Positions 6,024 to 10,994 of a stretch of 10,994 nt of DNA are shown here, piece by piece (position 1 is the stretch's first letter; every line of letters starts with the position of its first letter). The DNA lies in contig JAQURI010000041.1 in assembly GCA_028715665.1 (NCBI GenBank), positions 1 to 10,994 on the forward strand. Reading direction: 5' to 3'. The notes under the pieces are model-generated. The model did no database searches. It saw only the letters and a program-made list of their open reading frames with translations, and was not told the DNA's origin. The position numbers and the translations under genes were made by a program. This DNA is from Candidatus Ratteibacteria bacterium. GTDB taxonomy: Bacteria; CAIJMQ01.

Positions 6024-6051
6024 TGTATAACACAGTCTTCTATTTTGTCAA
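6024..6051 (-). promoter_or_regulatory. Promoter of the cold-shock gene
   Basis: TTGACA (6051-6046) is followed after 16 bases by TATACA (6029-6024); an 18-base reading gives TACAAT (6027-6022). Transcription would start near 6015, leaving a leader of about 187 nt before the GTG at 5828. Long leaders of this size act as temperature-responsive elements in E. coli cspA; whether this one does is inference. Confidence 0.7.
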
Positions 6052-6096
6052 GTATTCCGTTAATGAATCTCCCTGTGCTACCTGCCCGTCACGTCC

Positions 6097-6115
6097 GCCT
6101 GTAAAGCAGACAGGC
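6097..6115. repeat. Small hairpin in a GC-rich intergenic patch
   Basis: GCCTGT (6097-6102) and ACAGGC (6110-6115) form a 6-bp stem with a 7-base loop, in a patch (about 6075-6150) clearly richer in G and C than the surrounding DNA. It lies between the outer-membrane protein stop and the csp promoter. No T-run follows on the minus strand, so it is a poor terminator; its composition suggests a dispersed repeat. Confidence 0.4.
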
Positions 6116-6165
6116 ATTCATCTCCGTCCCGCCGTTATGTAGGGATGGGGATTTCTGCGCTCCGA

Positions 6166-6936
6166 TTAAAAATGGACTGTCACAAACATTGAATACGCTT
6201 GCTCGTCTATAAATCTGCCCTCAAATCCCAAAGTCGTATTATCAGACAATATAAATTCGCAACCTAAAAAAACTCCGAGTTTATTGGCGCCGCTTAGTGT
6301 TTTTTTAGTATCCATATTGCCCGCTTTCGCCTTTAGCAAGGTTTTCACATCGGAATATTTTATTCCGCCGTATCCGATAAAATTTTCCGTAATGCCACAT
6401 AAACCCAAAGCCGCCTGCCATTCTTGATATTGGCAGTTCAAATCTACTCCGTCATCGCTTTCTGAAAAACTTACATCGTCGATTTTGACCTTGTTTACAG
6501 CGGGGCTTGTTTGGCGGTATTTGACATCCAATCCTAAGCCCAGGGTGTCGGTTATTTCATAAAGCAGAATAGTTGTTCCTGCTCCCCAAGCAAAGGCGTC
6601 TTCCGTTATATATTTTATATCTACGTTATTAACTTCTTGCTTAATTTCTCCGTCAAGCAAAGCCCCAAACAAAATATATGGCTGAACCTTGTCATCCATA
6701 AATATCCCAGTAGCTTTCAAAGTAGCCCAATTGGCGCGGGTGATTTGAGCATCTTTTTGCAATTTTCTGTCTACGACAAAATCTCCTTCGATGGCGATAT
6801 TTGCGGGAGGCATTGAACTAACCTGCGTGCCGAGTAAAGGTCTGCCCGGCACATGAACGGAAGCGCTGAATATTCCTAAAGGAAAATTTAAGATTAACCC
6901 CTGTATAATCAAAAAAATCAAAAATTTTTTAATCAT
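6166..6936 (-). CDS. Small outer-membrane beta-barrel protein
   Basis: A 256-residue exported protein of no named family that I can identify. It has a classic signal peptide (MIKKFLIFLIIQGLILNF, cleavage probably after GIFSA near residue 25). The rest alternates short beta-strand-like stretches with aromatic residues and ends FVTVHF; a C-terminal Phe after alternating hydrophobic residues is the usual BAM recognition signal. Strand-like segments include IAIEGDFVV, YILFGALL, LGLGLDVKYRQ, FIGYGGIKYS and TTLGFEGRFID, consistent with about 8-10 strands. The start codon is 3 bases from the stop of the peptidoglycan-binding lipoprotein gene, so the two are probably co-translated and may act together at the outer membrane. 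Porin, adhesin or structural roles cannot be told apart. Confidence 0.8.
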   Translation of the reverse strand: MIKKFLIFLIIQGLILNFPLGIFSASVHVPGRPLLGTQVSSMPPANIAIEGDFVVDRKLQKDAQITRANWATLKATGIFMDDKVQPYILFGALLDGEIKQEVNNVDIKYITEDAFAWGAGTTILLYEITDTLGLGLDVKYRQTSPAVNKVKIDDVSFSESDDGVDLNCQYQEWQAALGLCGITENFIGYGGIKYSDVKTLLKAKAGNMDTKKTLSGANKLGVFLGCEFILSDNTTLGFEGRFIDEQAYSMFVTVHF

Positions 6937-6939
6937 AAT

Positions 6940-7467
6940 TTATTTCATCTCGAGATATTTTTGCAATATGTCCCAAGTTTCTTTACCCACAATGCCATCG
7001 ACCTTTAATCCATTGGCTTCCTGAAAATTCTTTATGGCTTGAATTGTCTGGGTGCCCATTTTTCCGTCGATTTTGCCGGGGTCAAAACCTGCAGTGTATA
7101 GCGCCAACTGGACTTTCTTAGTAAAATCATCTGTCACAATCGCGGGTTTCGCTTTCGTCGTATCTATCCCTTTAAAAGACTGTAATTCGCTTGATAGAGT
7201 CGCAATTTTTGTCTCTAATTCCATGGTTTTTTGCTTTTCTTGAGCAAGAGAATTTTGTAAATCCTCCAATTTGGTTTTTGTTTCCTGAGATAATCGTTCG
7301 ATACTTACCTTATACGCATCTCTCTGCATTGCAAGCATTTCGTTTTCTTGTTCTAACCGGTCGACCTCATCTTGTAAACTCTTACTGCTGACAGAAGATT
7401 TCATGGTAGCGCAACCCGAAAATACTAAAACCAAAGCCAATAATACTACGCCCGTTAAAATTTTCAT
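6940..7467 (-). CDS. Coiled-coil lipoprotein with C-terminal peptidoglycan-binding domain
   Basis: A 175-residue lipoprotein. The signal ends in the lipobox VFSG|C (Cys19). A long coiled coil follows at about residues 28-95 (LQDEVDRLEQENEMLAMQRD and the following heptads). Residues about 112-172 are a PG_binding_1 domain: VQLALYTAGFDPGKIDGKMG, then TQTIQAIKNFQEANGLKVDG, then GKETWDILQKYL, with the usual DG-x-hG-x-x-T repeats. The layout suggests a tether: lipid anchor in a membrane, coiled-coil spacer across the periplasm, and a domain binding the cell wall. No catalytic domain is present. The start ATG has an excellent Shine-Dalgarno (AAAGGAGGG). It is the first gene of a two-gene unit with the barrel protein. 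Confidence 0.88.
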   Translation of the reverse strand: MKILTGVVLLALVLVFSGCATMKSSVSSKSLQDEVDRLEQENEMLAMQRDAYKVSIERLSQETKTKLEDLQNSLAQEKQKTMELETKIATLSSELQSFKGIDTTKAKPAIVTDDFTKKVQLALYTAGFDPGKIDGKMGTQTIQAIKNFQEANGLKVDGIVGKETWDILQKYLEMK

Positions 7468-7488
7468 AATTCCCTCCTTTGTTATTTG

Positions 7489-7504
7489 TCCCTTAAAAAA
7501 GGGA
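7489..7504. other. Small leader hairpin before the lipoprotein gene
   Basis: TCCCTT and AAGGGA form a 6-bp stem with a 4-base loop, 8 bases upstream of the lipoprotein Shine-Dalgarno and downstream of the predicted promoter. The stem carries a Shine-Dalgarno-like AAGGGA, so it could modestly affect ribosome access. It is too small to claim more. Confidence 0.3.
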
Positions 7505-7532
7505 TTGGTTTTACATCTAAAATCCTGTGGAG

Positions 7533-7541
7533 ATTATATCA
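7533..7541 (-). promoter_or_regulatory. Extended -10 promoter of the lipoprotein-barrel operon
   Basis: TGATATAAT on the minus strand is an extended -10 element (TGn plus the exact consensus TATAAT at 7538-7533). No good -35 lies 16-18 bases upstream, as expected for extended -10 promoters. The leader would be about 59 nt. The same TGATATAAT also occurs at 7601-7593 across the radC stop codon and could be a second start site. Confidence 0.6.
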
Positions 7542-7593
7542 CAAACAAAAATTTTTGATACCGAATATTTGACGGGTTTTTACACCGCAAAAA

Positions 7594-8307
7594 TTATATC
7601 AGCCTCTCATCCGCAAAACTGAAATACGCATCGTTGCCTATTATTATATGGTCAACGGCTTTTATATTAAGGATATTACCTGCTTGGACAAGTTGTTTTG
7701 TAAAATTTTTGTCTTCTTCGCTCGGTTTGGGGTCGCCGGAAGGATGATTATGAAAACAAATAACGGACGAAGCAAAATTTTCGATTGCTTTATGCAAAAT
7801 TTCCCTTATTATGGGGTTTGCTTCGTTTACGGTCCCCTGTTCGATTTCAGCTATATCTATTATAGAGTTTTGGGAATTAAGCAAAAGAACTTTAAAAACC
7901 TCATATTTCAAATCCCTCATTCGGGGCATTAGGATAGCAGCCGCGTCTTTTGAAGATTTTATTTTTGTTCCGCTCTCTTTTATCTCGTCCTCCCTGAATC
8001 TTCGCCCGATTTCTATAGCCGCTCTTATCTGCGCTATCTTCGCTTTTCCCACTCCTTTAAATTCGTCCCACGCCGATATGTCCGTATGAGACATGTTTCT
8101 GAAAGTTTTGAATCTCTTCAGGATTTTTCTCGCCAAATCTATAGCGCTGTTCCCTTTTACGCCAGTCCTCAAAAGGATGGCCAAAAGTTCGGTGCTGGAC
8201 AAATTATGTTCGCCGTTTTTCAGAAGTTTTTCGCGGGGACGGTCGTCTTCCGGCCATGAATTTATGCCGGAGAGCGGATATCTTTTGAGATTACTGGTCT
8301 TTCGCAT
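7594..8307 (-). CDS. radC: RadC-family JAB/MPN-domain protein
   Basis: A 237-residue cytoplasmic protein of the RadC family. The N-terminal half has WPEDDRPREKLLKNG (18-32), typical of the family, and a helix-hairpin-helix-like DNA-binding segment FKGVGKAKIAQIRAAIEIGRR (83-103 in all). The C-terminal half is a JAB/MPN metalloprotease fold with the full JAMM metal site: Glu136, then HNHPSGDPKPSEED with His186, His188 and Asp199. Length is normal and nothing is missing. The family was named for DNA repair, but that role is disputed and its substrate is unknown. The ATG sits 1 base after the stop of the DUF2339 gene without a clear Shine-Dalgarno, so coupling to that gene is likely. Confidence 0.95.
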   Translation of the reverse strand: MRKTSNLKRYPLSGINSWPEDDRPREKLLKNGEHNLSSTELLAILLRTGVKGNSAIDLARKILKRFKTFRNMSHTDISAWDEFKGVGKAKIAQIRAAIEIGRRFREDEIKESGTKIKSSKDAAAILMPRMRDLKYEVFKVLLLNSQNSIIDIAEIEQGTVNEANPIIREILHKAIENFASSVICFHNHPSGDPKPSEEDKNFTKQLVQAGNILNIKAVDHIIIGNDAYFSFADERLI

Positions 8308-8308
8308 A

Positions 8309-10444
8309 TTATTTTTCTATTTTATTTATATCCTGAAATGCTTTACCTTTACCTTGACTAATATCCGTATTATAACGATTATAAAGATAAGATACTGCGA
8401 CAAACAAAACCCCAAGCACAATAAAAGTAATAATTTTAAATATCATATCCACTCTTCCCAAATCTATAAAAACAACTCTCCATAATGTTAGCATAAGCAT
8501 TACTAAACCGCCTAAACGTTCTATTTTATTCTTATCCAGAATTCCCATTAAAATTATCAAAACGCTTGCAATGCCCAAACTTAATGAAATCCACTTCTGG
8601 TTGGAATATTGAAATATTGTATATGTCAATAATATTACGCCTCCCCAAAAAGCAATCTGTTCTTCCTTTTCAAAAAGCAAAATAATTTTTTTGCTTTGCT
8701 GAAGACACTTCATAGAAAAATAAATTGCAAAAAATACAAAAACATTAATGCTGATAATACCCCACTTCAAAAAGACCGAATGAACACTAATTCCTTCAAT
8801 TATAAAAATTAACGCCGCAATCAGTAAAACCAAATAAATATATACTCGAAAACGTTTTAACTGCAATGCGACGTTTAATCCCAACAATACAAGCGCTTCC
8901 ACTGATAAGGCAATAGATATCCACGGCTGTTCTACAATAGATAAAATCAAGAGTGTAAGATAAATCCATGAAGCCGCAGAAAAAACATGGTCTATTCCTT
9001 CTTCGCTTTTATCTAACTTTAAACTGTTTTTTGTGCGTTGTATGAGGCAAAAACTTACCGCCATCGAGACAGTTGCCCACAGAAGCATAAATTCCTGCCA
9101 TGTCCAAATCAAACCAAAAAAATTTACGTCCGCCATTTTTTCGAAGCACGACAGAAAAATCAACCAGAAAGCAACGCAGATAGATAAAGCATAACTAAGA
9201 TAACGGAATATTCTGTCTTTAAAATATATTCCGACAAATAGTAAAAAAGGGACCTCGATTAACCATATAAGTAAAGTCGAAGTTGGTAAAAATTTGAGAG
9301 GCACTGAAATGGTTATAAGAAATACGGCAGCTACAATATCGCTTATATATAACTTTTCCCGCCCGATTTTTCTCATCGCCAAAGATAAAAACAAATATAT
9401 AAGCCCCATGATTAGAACCCACGCAAAGCGTTGATTGTAAAAAAGTTTAAGAATCAAAGGATAAGAAAGGATACTATATAAGGCGATATTGCCGAAATTA
9501 ATCGCGGAAAGAATTTTATTCAATTCCAAATCTTTAAATGTCCTGGCAATATGAGCCCCCGCTAAAAAAATCAGCCAATATACCGTCAAGAAAATTAAAT
9601 TCATTAGAAGATGATAATCAGCAGTTTTTATGCCTAAAAGGCTTGTTTGTTTGATTGAAGCGGCAACATTAGGCATGACCCAGATGTAATGGATAGCATA
9701 GGTGAGAATAATTCCCAAAATAAATGTTTTCACCCATTTGAAATTATAAACCAAGAAAAGAATCACAACTGACAACAACATACAACTGATAATCGTAAAA
9801 CCCGTTATCTGTCCCAATGTCGCTGTTAAATATGCGATAAAAAGCGTTAAAGACATCATATTTTCGGATTTATATTTCAAAACGTGAATCATCATGCCAA
9901 TAACCACAGCAGCCAAAAAAATCAAATCAACTATCTGGCTCTGGATAATTCGGGAAGCATCAAAATGGTGCATCGCGTAAGTCGTAAAATAAACTAAAGC
10001 CCATCCGCCGCCTAAAAGGACACGGCCAAAATTGACGAATTTTTCTTTTGCCTCCAATCTAAACCCCAAGAAAAATAAAATAGCGCTCACCAAATAGCCA
10101 AATCCGATTTTCATTACGGGCCCGAAATATTTAAATGTATAACTAATCAAAAATCCTACGCCTAATGTCAAAATAACAATGCCTATTTTATTCAGCCAAT
10201 TTTTGCCGAAAATCAATTCCACATCGGGCCCTTTTTCTCTAACAACGGCTTCCTCTTTTCTAACAGGCGGCACCCTTATAGGAGCTCCAATAGAATCCGT
10301 TTCCCTCATATCTTCCAATGTTTTCGTTGCTGGTTTTACTTCTTTATCGGCAATCAGTAACTCCATCCTTTCTATTCTTTTCTGTAAATCGGACAATAAT
10401 CTTTCAATGCCATCAAACTGCTTTTTAATATCTTCAGGAATCAT
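8309..10444 (-). CDS. DUF2339 family polytopic membrane protein
   Basis: A 711-residue integral membrane protein of the DUF2339 family, function unknown. Residues 1-35 form a short amphipathic or coiled helix (IERLLSDLQKRIERMELLI), followed by a flexible charged linker to about 78. The family-like stretch GKNWLNKIGIVILTLGVGFL starts at 80; FGRVLLGGGWALVYFTTYAMHHFD further on is also typical. The rest is almost continuous hydrophobic helix, about 18-22 transmembrane segments by eye. The start has a strong AGGAGGAG. It lies 37 bases downstream of the AMP-ligase gene and 1 base upstream of radC. Length matches the smaller DUF2339 members. A transport or envelope-polymer role is sometimes suspected for such proteins but is not shown here. 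Confidence 0.85.
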   Translation of the reverse strand: MIPEDIKKQFDGIERLLSDLQKRIERMELLIADKEVKPATKTLEDMRETDSIGAPIRVPPVRKEEAVVREKGPDVELIFGKNWLNKIGIVILTLGVGFLISYTFKYFGPVMKIGFGYLVSAILFFLGFRLEAKEKFVNFGRVLLGGGWALVYFTTYAMHHFDASRIIQSQIVDLIFLAAVVIGMMIHVLKYKSENMMSLTLFIAYLTATLGQITGFTIISCMLLSVVILFLVYNFKWVKTFILGIILTYAIHYIWVMPNVAASIKQTSLLGIKTADYHLLMNLIFLTVYWLIFLAGAHIARTFKDLELNKILSAINFGNIALYSILSYPLILKLFYNQRFAWVLIMGLIYLFLSLAMRKIGREKLYISDIVAAVFLITISVPLKFLPTSTLLIWLIEVPFLLFVGIYFKDRIFRYLSYALSICVAFWLIFLSCFEKMADVNFFGLIWTWQEFMLLWATVSMAVSFCLIQRTKNSLKLDKSEEGIDHVFSAASWIYLTLLILSIVEQPWISIALSVEALVLLGLNVALQLKRFRVYIYLVLLIAALIFIIEGISVHSVFLKWGIISINVFVFFAIYFSMKCLQQSKKIILLFEKEEQIAFWGGVILLTYTIFQYSNQKWISLSLGIASVLIILMGILDKNKIERLGGLVMLMLTLWRVVFIDLGRVDMIFKIITFIVLGVLFVAVSYLYNRYNTDISQGKGKAFQDINKIEK

Positions 10445-10481
10445 AATCTCCTCCTATTTTAAAAAACTAATCAAAAAACTT

Positions 10482-10994
10482 TTAGTTTTCATATGATTTT
10501 TTCAATCCTTGGGAAACCATTTCCAAAAGAATTTTTCTTTTAATTTTACGCGTGGAGGTTTTGGGTAATTCTTCCTCCCAGATTTCAAAATCCATTATTC
10601 TTTTATAATCAGCTAATTTTTCTCCCAAACGAGAGATTTCTTCGGAAATTTTAGTTCTTATTATCTCGTTATTTCCTCGTTCTTCTTTAGAAAAGCTATC
10701 CAAATTGGGAACTACTACAGCATAAACCTCCTCACAACCTTTTCTAATCCCTATTTTAGAAATTCGGCCTAATACGCATATTTCTTTAATATATATACTT
10801 GCAGACATCACTTCCTCAACTTCCTCGGGGAATACTTTTTTGCCTGCTCCCAATACTATAAGATTTTTACTTCTTCCCGATATATAGAGAAAACCATCAT
10901 CGTCAAAATAACCTATATCACCCGTATAAAACCAACCATCGCGCAATACTTCCGCCGTTTTTTCGGGATTTTTATAATAACCTTTCATTACATG
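10482..10994 (-). CDS. AMP-forming acyl-CoA/acyl-ACP synthetase-type ligase, C-terminal part
   Basis: The last 171 codons of an adenylate-forming enzyme; the N-terminal part lies beyond the right edge. The visible part starts HVMKGYYKNPEKTAEVL and has DGWFYTGDIGYFDDDGFLYI (ribose-binding Asp in TGD), the hinge motif GRSKNLIVLGAGKKVFPEEV, and the C-terminal catalytic lysine region ELPKTSTRKIKRK. GKKVFPEEVEE after the hinge is characteristic of long-chain fatty acyl synthetases; acyl-ACP synthetases share it. The enzyme activates a carboxylate as its AMP ester and transfers it to CoA or a carrier protein. All expected C-terminal motifs are intact. It probably leads the operon with DUF2339 and radC. 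Confidence 0.88.
   Translation of the reverse strand, partial: HVMKGYYKNPEKTAEVLRDGWFYTGDIGYFDDDGFLYISGRSKNLIVLGAGKKVFPEEVEEVMSASIYIKEICVLGRISKIGIRKGCEEVYAVVVPNLDSFSKEERGNNEIIRTKISEEISRLGEKLADYKRIMDFEIWEEELPKTSTRKIKRKILLEMVSQGLKKSYEN

Larger units (their letters stand above)
5882..6088 (-). other. Open frame across the csp promoter and leader; weak small-ORF candidate
   Basis: The 337 bases between the csp start and the outer-membrane protein gene hold no convincing gene. On the minus strand one frame is open for 68 codons from 6088 to a TAG at 5884-5882. Part of it reads KDVVKFVSVRISDGSNQ, then VVCFYGEQKNIEIIREG, ending MSPCFY inside the short GC-rich repeat. No ATG exists. A GTG at 5986 would give 34 residues, with AAAGGA about 13 bases upstream. 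The frame overlaps the predicted promoter, so it is either a decayed gene end or chance; a leader peptide is possible. Confidence 0.25.

Noticed and set aside
8093..8485. Long plus-strand open frame opposite radC and DUF2339
   Set aside because: Antisense shadow of two well-supported minus-strand genes, with low-complexity translation and no ribosome-binding site.
10460..10496. A/T-only hairpin AAAACT-AAA-AGTTTT after the AMP-ligase gene as a terminator
   Set aside because: No GC pairs beyond one, overlaps the stop codon region, and the downstream gene is closely spaced; too weak.
1..10994. CRISPR array, transposase, integrase, phage or toxin-antitoxin genes
   Set aside because: No regularly spaced repeats and no protein with such motifs were seen on either strand.

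Overview
The window is AT-rich DNA from a didermic (Gram-negative-type) bacterium. An LPS heptose epimerase (HldD), a TolC-family outer-membrane factor with a membrane-fusion partner, a lipoprotein with a peptidoglycan-binding domain and a small outer-membrane barrel all require an outer membrane. The mix of GTG starts, AT-rich codon use and scattered palindromes would suit an uncultivated lineage such as Omnitrophota or Elusimicrobiota. That placement is an impression, not a demonstrated result.

Every intact gene lies on the minus strand, so transcription runs from high to low coordinates. In that order: (i) 10994-7594, the C-terminal part of an AMP-forming acyl-CoA/acyl-ACP synthetase-type ligase, a large polytopic DUF2339 protein and radC, closely packed. 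(ii) 7541-6166, an extended -10 promoter followed by a coiled-coil peptidoglycan-binding lipoprotein and a small barrel protein, 3 bases apart. (iii) 6165-5619, a promoter, a leader of about 190 nt and a cold-shock protein gene. (iv) 5539-5211, a decayed plus-strand coding relic, a tRNA-Ala(CGC) with its own promoter, and a tRNA pseudogene whose anticodon arm is a perfect palindrome. (v) 5195-4461, comF. (vi) 4464-1974, a perfect-consensus sigma-70 promoter overlapping the comF stop codon, driving a PTS EIIA-Ntr-like protein, hldD and a membrane-anchored coiled-coil protein. (vii) 1950-1, a lipoprotein TolC homologue and the start of a periplasmic adaptor, which begin a tripartite export system running off the left edge.

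The theme is envelope biology: LPS inner-core sugar supply, export through the outer membrane, OM-peptidoglycan tethering and lipid activation. Ordinary housekeeping genes (comF, radC, csp, tRNA) lie between. I see no CRISPR array, transposase, integrase, phage gene or defence system, and no clear case for a wholly new system. The items most worth a second look are the tRNA relic with its palindrome, the EIIA-hldD linkage, the hairpin between those two genes, and the short GC-rich hairpin repeats in gene leaders.
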